A program made the translations under genes and the position numbers. Positions 20,340 through 29,886 of a stretch of 62,915 bases of DNA are shown one piece after another. The number at the start of each line of letters is the position of its first letter. Position 1 is the first letter of the stretch. Origin of the DNA: Sutterella sp. (lineage in GTDB: Bacteria > Pseudomonadota > Gammaproteobacteria > Burkholderiales > Burkholderiaceae_F); the NCBI RefSeq assembly GCF_030539355.1, contig NZ_JAUNSF010000006.1, positions 996 through 63,910 on the forward strand. The letters are read 5' to 3'. Below the pieces are notes generated by a model, which saw only the letters and a list, made by a program, of their open reading frames with translations, was not told where the DNA came from and ran no database searches.

Positions 20340-20374
20340 AAAAAGGCGCTGTTCCAATGGAACGGCGCCTTTTT
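20340..20374 (+). terminator. Intrinsic terminator after tRNA-Pro
   Basis: AAAAAGGCGC at 20340-20349 pairs with GCGCCTTTTT at 20365-20374, with inner GTTCC/GGAAC. A strong T-run follows. The 193 bases from here to coaE hold no gene. Confidence 0.92.
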
Positions 20375-20567
20375 CTTTGCCTGAAAATCATGCAGTTGCG
20401 GAATTCCACCTCGCGCGGACTTGCACAATTCTGTCCGGATCACTGCACAGCGAAAGTTTTTTGCTCACAAGGATGCTCACAACGGGGCAGGACGGCTCCG
20501 GGCGATACACTTTCGCAGACGGCCGCTCGTCGGCCGGTCTTTTCTCTCTCGGAATTCGGAGGTGCGC

Positions 20568-21170
20568 ATGGGCTGGGTACTCGGACTCACGGGCGGAGCG
20601 GGCTCAGGAAAGAGCACCGCGGCCGCGGTGCTCTCACAGATGGGCTTCCCCATTGTTGACGCCGACGCGGTCTCGCGTTCGCTCACCGCCGCGGGCGGCG
20701 GCGCGATGCCGGCGATCGTCGAGCGTTTCGGCGCGGAGATGGCGGCGCCTGACGGTGCGCTTGACCGTGCGCGCATGCGCGAGCTTGTCTTCCGCGACCC
20801 GGCGGCCCGCCGCGACCTCGAGGCGATCATTCACTCGAGGCTAGAGAAAATCGTCGCTGAGCAGTTCGCGGAAGCGTTCCGCACCTTTCCCATCGCGGTC
20901 TATGACTGCCCCCTCCTCATCGAGAGTCCCGCGGCCCGTGCAAGAGCTCAGCGCATCCTCGTCATTGACACGCCCGAGGAGATTCAGATCGCCCGCCTCG
21001 GCACCCGCTCCGGTCTTTCGCCCGACGCAGCCCGAAGACTTCTGGCCGCCCAGGTTTCGCGCCGCGACAGGCTTCTCGCGGCCGACGACATCATCGTCAA
21101 CGACTGCGGCAGAGCGGAGTTCGAGGCCCGTGTGCATCGCTACGGCGAGACACTCTTGAATAGTCTCTGA
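20568..21170 (+). CDS. coaE: Dephospho-CoA kinase
   Basis: CoaE catalyses the last step of coenzyme A synthesis, phosphorylating the ribose 3'-OH of dephospho-CoA. The P-loop GLTGGAGSGKST is at the N-terminus, followed by VDADAVSRSLTA and the lid/CoA region YDCPLLIES. The reading frame is open upstream, but GGAGG at 20558-20562 sits just before the ATG at 20568, giving 200 residues. In many relatives pilB, pilC and pilD lie between tRNA-Pro and coaE; they are absent here. Confidence 0.96.
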   Translation: MGWVLGLTGGAGSGKSTAAAVLSQMGFPIVDADAVSRSLTAAGGGAMPAIVERFGAEMAAPDGALDRARMRELVFRDPAARRDLEAIIHSRLEKIVAEQFAEAFRTFPIAVYDCPLLIESPAARARAQRILVIDTPEEIQIARLGTRSGLSPDAARRLLAAQVSRRDRLLAADDIIVNDCGRAEFEARVHRYGETLLNSL

Positions 21171-21286
21171 AATGTTTTCCACATTTAAAGAAATCACACA
21201 AGCCTCGCCTCTCTAGGGTAGGATTGAGAGGTTGCAACCAACATTTCACTGTCAGCGCGGCCTCCCCTCAGCCCATCCCACGCCAC

Positions 21287-22063
21287 ATGCAGACATCCGG
21301 CCAGCTTCTTTACGAGTTTCCCTTCAGCGAGAAGGTTCGCTTCTATCTGAGGTTCGAGACGCTCGCCCGTCGCTATCTGTGGTTCGTTGAGCAGAACTCC
21401 CCGATCGCCCACCAGTCCGCGATCGGCACGCTCTTTGATCTCTCGGACGTCGCCGCCCGCAGCGACCTGAAGAACGACCTTGTGAAGGAGCTCTCGCGCG
21501 AGCAGCGCGACCTCGAGGCGCAGCGCGCCCAGAGCGCAGGGGACGCCGTGACAAGCGACGAGCTCACGCGCCGCATCGAGGAGCTGAAGCTCGTCTCCCG
21601 GCAGGTCACGCAGATCGTCGGCCGCTCGGGCCAGAACATCCGCGACCTGCAGTGGCTGCAGCTCGTGCGGAACCGCCAGCCCCTGCCGGGCGGCACGTGC
21701 GAGTTCGACATGCCGTTCCTGCATTTCTGGCTCGCCCAGTCCGCCGAGGAACGCCGCCGCGAGCTCCGCGAGCTCTCCGCGACCCTCTCCCCCACGATCA
21801 ATGCCGTGGCGATCATCCTGCGCCATCTGCGCAGCACGACCGAGATGCACAATGCCCACGCCGTCAAGGGCGTGGCACAGGTTCCGGTGAACGGCCGCAA
21901 CTACAGCCTCTGCCGCATCTGGATCCGCTCCGGGAGCAACCTGATCCCCGAGGTGAGCGCGAACAAGTTCGCCCTCTTCATCCGCCTCTCGCGCCCGGAC
22001 GAACAGCACATCCTCCACTACACGACCGAGGAGATAGACTTTCAGATCGGCCTTTGCCACTGA
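21287..22063 (+). CDS. zapD: Cell division protein ZapD
   Basis: ZapD (formerly YacF) bundles FtsZ filaments at the division site. The protein begins MQTSGQLLYEFPFSEKVRFYL and shows family blocks LRFETLARR, SDLKNDLVKELSREQRDLE, PGGTCEFDMPFLHFWL and FIRLSRPDEQ. At 258 residues it is close to the usual size. The start at 21287 is set by homology. It sits in the conserved coaE-zapD-yacG order. Confidence 0.95.
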   Translation: MQTSGQLLYEFPFSEKVRFYLRFETLARRYLWFVEQNSPIAHQSAIGTLFDLSDVAARSDLKNDLVKELSREQRDLEAQRAQSAGDAVTSDELTRRIEELKLVSRQVTQIVGRSGQNIRDLQWLQLVRNRQPLPGGTCEFDMPFLHFWLAQSAEERRRELRELSATLSPTINAVAIILRHLRSTTEMHNAHAVKGVAQVPVNGRNYSLCRIWIRSGSNLIPEVSANKFALFIRLSRPDEQHILHYTTEEIDFQIGLCH

Positions 22064-22098
22064 GAAAGTCCTTCTCTCCCAAGCTGAAACCATTTTCT

Positions 22099-22120
22099 GA
22101 AGCGCCCGGTCGGGCGCTTC
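22099..22120 (+). terminator. Hairpin between zapD and yacG
   Basis: GAAGCGCCC and GGGCGCTTC pair around GGTC, followed by TGCTTCTC. The stem is strong but the T-run is poor; it may attenuate read-through from zapD into yacG. Confidence 0.5.
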
Positions 22121-22133
22121 TGCTTCTCAAACG

Positions 22134-22400
22134 ATGAAAGTCCCCTGCCCCGTCTGCGGCACGACCGCGGAGTACTCCCCCTCGAACCCCTGGCGCCCGT
22201 TCTGCAGCGAGCGCTGCAAGTTGATCGACCTCGGCGAATGGGGGACCGACGGCTACCGTATCGCGGGCGAGCCGGGCAGCGCCGACCGCATGTCGCCCGA
22301 GGACCTCGAGGACGCCGCCCTGCGCGCCGCCGAGCTGGCCGCGAAGAACGCGGCCCGTGAGGGCGCCCGCAAAAACGGCGCCCGAGGGCGCCGTCGCTGA
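22134..22400 (+). CDS. yacG: DNA gyrase inhibitor / zinc-binding protein YacG
   Basis: This small zinc protein binds GyrB and inhibits DNA gyrase in E. coli. The zinc ligands are CPVC near the N-terminus and CSERC further on, within [19 protein letters not shown], the family signature. It has 88 residues; the C-terminal third (about 58-88) is an Ala/Arg-rich tail not seen in shorter homologues. It is the last gene of the coaE-zapD-yacG run. Confidence 0.96.
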   Translation: MKVPCPVCGTTAEYSPSNPWRPFCSERCKLIDLGEWGTDGYRIAGEPGSADRMSPEDLEDAALRAAELAAKNAAREGARKNGARGRRR

Positions 22401-22440
22401 TCGCCCGGATTTTCTCCCCCGGGCGGGGAATTTCTCGCGG

Positions 22441-22461
22441 GGCTCCGTCCGTGACGGAGCC
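22441..22461 (+). terminator. Hairpin between yacG and Nudix gene
   Basis: GGCTCCGTC and GACGGAGCC form a perfect 9-bp stem with loop CGT, followed by TTCC. It separates two convergent genes and could serve both strands weakly. Confidence 0.6.
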
Positions 22462-22475
22462 TTCCGGAGAGTGAT

Positions 22476-23213
22476 TTAAAGCACCGGCTTCACGCCGTGC
22501 GCGCCGCGTGCCTGCCACTTGGCGAGGTCAGCGGCGGGAGCGCCGTCCACATAGGTCGGGATGCGCGGCTCGCCCTTGTCAAGCAGGCTGTCGAAGGCCT
22601 CGGGCGGGACGATGACGAAGTCATAGTCCATGGCGACGGCCTTGAGCACGTCGTCGAGCGTCTCGGCGCGGGCGCCGACCCAGCGGTAGTGACGGTCACG
22701 GATGATCGTCGCCTGAAGCGCGTGGCGCGAGAGCGTCAGCGTGTCGGCGTCCTCCTCGAAGACCTCGGGGAGCTCGACGCGGTTGACGATCGCAAGGTCA
22801 ACGGGGAGCATCACGCCGGGCGTGCGCTCGCTCGCGGCGAAGAAGCCGCACTGCTGGCCTTCCTTCGGCTCCGGGGTGCCGACGAACTCGTGCGAGCGAC
22901 GGAAATGAAGACGCACGTGCGCATGCGGATAGCGGTGCTCCTTGACGAACCAGGGGGTGGAATCCGCCAGCGCCACGCCGAGCTCCTCGCTGAGCTCACG
23001 CGCGAGCGCCTGATGAACGGACTCGCCGTCCTCAAGCTTGCCGCCCGGGAACTCCCAGTAGCCGGCGTAGGGCTTGCCCTCGGGGCGGGAAGCCAGAAGC
23101 ATCTTGCCGTCTTCGCGAATCAGCACGCCGACGGCGACATCAACAACCTTGTCGCTCACAATATTCTCCATGTGTGCGCGCATGTTCTTGCATTTTGCGC
23201 GCGCAATCTTCAT
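22476..23213 (-). CDS. Nudix hydrolase (MutT-like) with degenerate TenI-like C-terminus
   Basis: The N-terminal half is a MutT-type Nudix domain. The Nudix box reads GGKLEDGESVHQALARELSE, continuing EELGV. 8-oxo-dGTP hydrolysis is the likely activity. In Betaproteobacteria this locus often encodes MutT fused to a thiamine-phosphate-synthase-like (TenI) domain. Here residues about 165-245 (RHYRWVGARAETLDDVLKAV, then DYDFVIVPP and GAHGVKPVL) look like a shortened TenI half without its substrate motifs. The first ATG (23213) has AGGAG only 3 bases upstream; Met15 (MENIVSDK) would give the family's usual N-terminus. It is divergent from the araC gene. Confidence 0.88.
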   Translation of the reverse strand: MKIARAKCKNMRAHMENIVSDKVVDVAVGVLIREDGKMLLASRPEGKPYAGYWEFPGGKLEDGESVHQALARELSEELGVALADSTPWFVKEHRYPHAHVRLHFRRSHEFVGTPEPKEGQQCGFFAASERTPGVMLPVDLAIVNRVELPEVFEEDADTLTLSRHALQATIIRDRHYRWVGARAETLDDVLKAVAMDYDFVIVPPEAFDSLLDKGEPRIPTYVDGAPAADLAKWQARGAHGVKPVL

Positions 23214-23224
23214 TGTCTCCTATT

Positions 23225-23261
23225 CGCGAGATTTTTGCCTCGACCGATTGCTTATCTCGCG
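23225..23261. promoter_or_regulatory. Inverted repeat in araC leader
   Basis: CGCGAGAT at 23225-23232 is repeated in inverse orientation as ATCTCGCG at 23254-23261, ending next to the GAGG ribosome site of the AraC gene. A second perfect palindrome, TTGCGCGCGCAA, lies at 23195-23206. They may be operators for the divergent pair or an RNA stem that hides the ribosome site. Confidence 0.45.
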
Positions 23262-23275
23262 CAGAGGAACCTCAA

Positions 23276-24235
23276 ATGACCGACCTTCTCTCCGGATTCC
23301 TGGAGGCGCTCTCGCCGCGCTGCTACGTCACGACGGGCTTCTCCGCCCGCACGGGCCTCGCCTGGCTCTTCCCCGGCTTCGACGGCCTCAAGCTCATCAG
23401 CGTCGAGCGCGGCGCCTTCTTCTGCTCGCCGGGCGAGGGCGTGCCGCGCCTCGAGCTCGCGCCCGGCGACTGCATCGCGCTCCTGCGGCCCCACAACTAC
23501 GTGCTCGCCACCTCGGCCGATGCGGAGGCGGTGCTCGCCTCAACCGTTCCCTACCGGCGCGAGCACGGACTCGCGCAGTACGGCGGCGACGACGTGATCA
23601 CGTTCGCGGGCAAGATGATGCCCGACCCCGCGGTGGCGGAGCTCTTCTTCGCGGCTCTGCCCGCCCACTTCGTCATTCCGCGCGAGGCCGGGGGCGAATC
23701 GATCGGGCGGCTGATGCGCGAGATCCATGCCGAGCGCGAGGAGGAGCGCCCGGGCGGCGAGTGGGCCGTGAAGCGCCTGATTGACCTCGTGATGCTCTCA
23801 GTGCTCCGCTTCGCGCTCGAGCACGAGTCGGTCGTGAGCACGGGGCTCTTCCGGGCGATGCGCGCCCCCGGTCTGCGCCGGGCGCTCATCGGCATCCACG
23901 ACGCGCCCGAGCGCGCTTGGACACTCGCCGACCTCGCGCACGAGGCGGGCATGTCGCGCTCGCGCTTTGCCGAGCACTTCCGCACGGCCATGGGCGTGCC
24001 GCCCCTCGAATACCTGATGCGCTGGCGCGTGCGGCTCGCCGTCCGGCGACTGCGCGACACGGACGAGCCCGTCAAGGCCGTCGCCGCGAAGCTCGGGTTC
24101 TCGTCCGCCAACACGTTCTCCAACGCCTTCCGGCGCATTGAAGGCATGTCGCCGGTCGAGAGCCGCGAAAAGACGCGCGAGCTGCTCTCGGCCCGCCTCG
24201 GGCCCTATGCGCCGCCCGACGAATCTGGATTCTGA
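23276..24235 (+). CDS. AraC-family transcriptional regulator
   Basis: This is a DNA-binding regulator with a cupin-type N-terminal sensor (about 15-190, with RLELAPGDCIALLRPHNYVL resembling the AraC-binding/cupin_6 group) and two C-terminal helix-turn-helix motifs. The first HTH is WTLADLAHEAGMSRSRFAEHF and the second is KAVAAKLGFSSANTFSNAFR (about 215-305). The ATG at 23276 follows AGAGGA; the frame continues upstream without support. It has 319 residues. It precedes an MFS transporter on the same strand by 84 bases and most likely controls it. The ligand is unknown. Confidence 0.9.
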   Translation: MTDLLSGFLEALSPRCYVTTGFSARTGLAWLFPGFDGLKLISVERGAFFCSPGEGVPRLELAPGDCIALLRPHNYVLATSADAEAVLASTVPYRREHGLAQYGGDDVITFAGKMMPDPAVAELFFAALPAHFVIPREAGGESIGRLMREIHAEREEERPGGEWAVKRLIDLVMLSVLRFALEHESVVSTGLFRAMRAPGLRRALIGIHDAPERAWTLADLAHEAGMSRSRFAEHFRTAMGVPPLEYLMRWRVRLAVRRLRDTDEPVKAVAAKLGFSSANTFSNAFRRIEGMSPVESREKTRELLSARLGPYAPPDESGF

Positions 24236-24247
24236 GTGTAGAAAAAC

Positions 24248-24289
24248 GGATTTTCAGCCATCGAAAATCCCATCCGTGGTTCCTAGACT
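24248..24289 (+). promoter_or_regulatory. Promoter with overlapping palindromic operator for MFS gene
   Basis: GGATTTTC at 24248-24255 and GAAAATCC at 24263-24270 form an 8-bp inverted repeat with 7-base spacing. A promoter overlaps it: TCGAAA (24261-24266), 17 bases, TAGACT (24284-24289). The right arm covers the -35 region, a typical position for a regulator site. Confidence 0.5.
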
Positions 24290-24319
24290 GACCTCCGACA
24301 TCTCTTCGGTCCCGGAACC

Positions 24320-25552
24320 ATGCAGCCTGACAGCATCCCGCGCCGCGGTCTCACCTTCGCCGCGGCCACGCTCTCCATCCTCCTCGCCTTCGGCGCCTCG
24401 GCGCTTCCCGTGCCGCTCATGGGGCTCTGGACGGCGGAGTTCGGTCTCGACACCGCCGAAGTCGGCATGACGGTGATCGCCTATGTCGTCGGCTGTTTCC
24501 TTACGTTGCTGACGCTCGCGCGCCTCTCCGAGGCGGTCGGCCGCCGCATGGCGGTGATGATCTCGGCGGCCCTCGGCTGCGCGGCGACGCTCTGCTTCCT
24601 CTTCGCCGACTCGGCCGTGCTCCTCATGATCGGGCGGCTGCTTCAGGGCTTTGCCTGCGGACTCGTCAGCACGGCCGCGATGAGCTGGGCCGTCGACAGC
24701 GCGCCCGACCGCGCGCCCTGGCTCGGCACTGCTGTGAGCGCCGCCGGACCGCTCACGGGCTTCATCATCGCCACGGTCGCGGGAGGCGCGCTCCTCTCGG
24801 GCGGCCTCGCCGGCCCGGTCGGCATCTTCGCGGGGCTTCTCGTGATTCAGGTGCTCTCGGCCGCACTTGTTCTCGCCGCCTCGGAGACGCTTCCCGCCCG
24901 CGGCTTCGGCGGGTTCCTGCGGCCCGGCTTCATTCCGCCTGCCGGGAGCGGCAGAAAACTCTTGCTCGCAGGCGTCGGACTCGTCAGCACCAACGCGCTC
25001 ACCTGCTTCTTCCAGGGGTTCTCCGCGCGCGTTGCGCTTGAGCTCTGGGGCGCGGACGCGCCGGTTGCGATGCTCGCGAGCGTCGTCTATCTCGCGCTCA
25101 TCGTCCCCAACGCCGCCGCAGGGTTCGCCGTCTCGAAGTTCAATCCCCTCAGGTTCTACCTTCCGCTCGGGATTCTCTACGCCGTCACGGGAAGCCTCGC
25201 CTTTCTCGCGATCGCGGAAACCTGCGCCGCGGGTTTCCTCATCTCCGTGATGATCTGCGGCATCGCGCAGGGCGGCCTCAACGCGTTCTCGCTCAAGATC
25301 CTGCTCGCGGGCTCAAGGATCGAGGAACGCGCGCGGCTCCTCGCCGCGGTCTACCTCGTGAGCTACCTCGGCACCGGCATCCCGAACCTCGTCATCATGA
25401 GCTTCGGGCGGGATGCAGACTTCACGATGATCGCGCTCGGGTTCGCCGGCTGGTTCGCGATGACACTGATTGCGATCTGTTTTTCTCTAGCCCGCGTTCG
25501 GCGCGAAGCGACAGCTCACGGTGAGGCTCTGCGCACCTGCCCGTCCGCCTAG
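24320..25552 (+). CDS. MFS transporter (efflux-type)
   Basis: This major facilitator protein has 410 residues and about 12 membrane helices. The motif between helices 2 and 3 is LARLSEAVGRRMAVMISAAL, a variant of motif A in which the usual GxLaDrxGrr is altered. The AraC regulator directly upstream suggests inducible export, perhaps of a drug or sugar-like compound; the substrate cannot be inferred. Its TAG stop lies in a CTAG tetramer that also encodes the stop of the convergent ArgJ-like gene, so no terminator separates them. Confidence 0.88.
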   Translation: MQPDSIPRRGLTFAAATLSILLAFGASALPVPLMGLWTAEFGLDTAEVGMTVIAYVVGCFLTLLTLARLSEAVGRRMAVMISAALGCAATLCFLFADSAVLLMIGRLLQGFACGLVSTAAMSWAVDSAPDRAPWLGTAVSAAGPLTGFIIATVAGGALLSGGLAGPVGIFAGLLVIQVLSAALVLAASETLPARGFGGFLRPGFIPPAGSGRKLLLAGVGLVSTNALTCFFQGFSARVALELWGADAPVAMLASVVYLALIVPNAAAGFAVSKFNPLRFYLPLGILYAVTGSLAFLAIAETCAAGFLISVMICGIAQGGLNAFSLKILLAGSRIEERARLLAAVYLVSYLGTGIPNLVIMSFGRDADFTMIALGFAGWFAMTLIAICFSLARVRREATAHGEALRTCPSA

Positions 25553-26676
25553 GCCCGGACGCGGAAGACGCCGCCCGAGCGGCCACGGCCGAGCTCAACG
25601 CGGAGCGGCTTGCCGCCCGCGAGCCAGGCCGCGACGGCTTCCGGCGAGAGCTTTCCCGCCGGGCGCATGCCCGTGAGGAAGACCTCGTCGCCCACCATCG
25701 CCCGCACAGGCGTACGCTCGAGTCCCACGGCCTCCGAGGTGAGGAGCGCCGCCCAGATGCGGTCGGAGAGCGTCTCCGCGGCGTTCTCCGCGCCCTCGAT
25801 CTCCGAGCGGACGCCGGCGAGCGCCTGCGCGAGGCGCGCCATCATGAGCGCGCCCTCGGCGGGGCTTTCCGTCCCCTCGAGCTGTACCGCGAGAGTTCCC
25901 CTTGCAGCGGTGCGTCGCGCGAGCTGCTCGAGCGCAATCCGCATGCCCGCCTGCAGGGGCTCGAGTCGCGGATCCTCCACGGAATCGATCTCGAGGAGCC
26001 CGTGCGTGCCGAGCGCGAGCACGATAAGCGCGTCCCCGGGCGCAGGGCCTTCGCAGGCGCGCTCCGCCGCGGGGCCGGCGAGCCAGAGCGCCTCGATGAG
26101 CCACTCAAGCACGGGGCGGGTCACCGCGGCGTTCGTGGCGACGATCCACACGCGCGAGCCGAAACGCGGCGCGGTGAGCGACCCCGCGCCGATCTCCACC
26201 GGGCCCTCGCCCGTGAAGAAGGGCACGCCCACGAACTCGCATCCCGCGCCCGCGGGCGCCGCCTTTTCCTCGGCCGCGAGCGCCGCCTTCAGGTCCTCCC
26301 AGCGCGCCGCCATCGGCGCGTGAACCATCGCGGGGCCGGCCGCGGCGGTGACGAGGTTCGTCTCCGCCACCGAGAGCAGCTCCGCGGCGCCGTGCCGGAA
26401 ACCCTCCGCGGCGCCCGTCGAGACCGGGCCCATGCCCGTCATGCCTTCGGAGAGCGTGACCACGAGCCGCGTGCAGATCGTGCGCTCGCGGTCGCCCGCG
26501 GCCTGCGTGAGGAGCAGTGGCATCCCGTCCTCGGCGACAACGCCCTGGCCGAGGCCCGCCCTCGCGGTCCGGGCGGTCCAGGTCGCGGTCGCGGGGAGGA
26601 AAGCAATGTGCGCCTTGCCCGAGGGCGCCGAGCGCCAGACGAGGCCGCTCACGTTGAAGTCCTGGGAAAAGCGCAT
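25549..26676 (-). CDS. ArgJ-like protein lacking key catalytic residues
   Basis: It sits at the conserved argJ position after secA and resembles glutamate N-acetyltransferase ArgJ throughout: an STG oxyanion-type motif (86-88), IVATNAAVTRPVLEWLIEAL (178-197, matching the ArgJ block after the cleavage site), EIDSVEDPRLEPLQAGM and LSDRIWAALL. Yet the KGAGM segment reads EIGAGSL, with Ile162 at the Lys position, and the invariant A-T cleavage dipeptide aligns with Gly173-Ser174. The NTGNAN segment is replaced by LLTQAAGDR, and the protein ends early without the SINADYR-type tail. It has 375 residues against about 405. The start at 26676 follows AAGGAA. It may be a divergent Ser-nucleophile enzyme or a decaying gene with another role. 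Confidence 0.7.
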   Translation of the reverse strand: MRFSQDFNVSGLVWRSAPSGKAHIAFLPATATWTARTARAGLGQGVVAEDGMPLLLTQAAGDRERTICTRLVVTLSEGMTGMGPVSTGAAEGFRHGAAELLSVAETNLVTAAAGPAMVHAPMAARWEDLKAALAAEEKAAPAGAGCEFVGVPFFTGEGPVEIGAGSLTAPRFGSRVWIVATNAAVTRPVLEWLIEALWLAGPAAERACEGPAPGDALIVLALGTHGLLEIDSVEDPRLEPLQAGMRIALEQLARRTAARGTLAVQLEGTESPAEGALMMARLAQALAGVRSEIEGAENAAETLSDRIWAALLTSEAVGLERTPVRAMVGDEVFLTGMRPAGKLSPEAVAAWLAGGKPLRVELGRGRSGGVFRVRA

Positions 26677-26704
26677 GGGAGTTTCCTTTTGGGAAGGAGA
26701 AGAA

Positions 26705-26762
26705 AAAACTTCGCCCGGCCGCCGATGCATTTCTTTTCGAAAGCACACCGGAAAAGCCGGGC
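26705..26762 (-). terminator. secA terminator
   Basis: Read on the minus strand, GCCCGGC (26756-26762) pairs with GCCGGGC (26713-26719). The loop can itself form a CTTTTC/GAAAAG stem, and GAAGTTTTTTC follows. It ends secA transcription before the ArgJ-like gene. Confidence 0.7.
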
Positions 26763-26816
26763 GTTCTTCCGGGAGCCTCGGAGGAGGTCCCCGGTCAGGC
26801 AGTCACGATCCTGCTA

Positions 26817-29534
<2,718 letters not shown>

Positions 29535-29886
29535 CGTTACTCTGATCGAGGAATTCGCGCGCCGCCCTCATTGCTGAGGGGCGCATCATGCGCCTGAGGG
29601 CTCACCTCTTCCCGAGGGAACCCGCTCCGGCGGTGCATTGATAGACTTCCGTTCATGAGCGGCCGGGGCGCGTTTCAACTGCGCCGCTGCCCGTACGCTT
29701 CTGAGGCCGCGGCGGCTCGAATGCCCGTCGCGCCCGCGCATACATTTCCGCCCGGGAAGCATAACCGCAGGATTATCGCAGATTCTCTGCGGCGTCTCCC
29801 TTAAGCGGAGCTCCTCAATTCGGCGGAAAGGCATCCATTTCTTTCCGCCCGCCCGTAACCCCTCTTCGAAGAAGGACGTCCTTTAA
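29535..29886. other. Divergent region between secA and DciA-like gene
   Basis: The 352 bases hold no supported gene. A GGCGGAAAG/CTTTCCGCC hairpin lies at 29822-29849. A perfect 12-bp palindrome, AAGGACGTCCTT, at 29872-29883 contains the likely ribosome site of the plus-strand gene. In many relatives an M23 peptidase gene lies in this area; no trace was seen. Confidence 0.55.
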
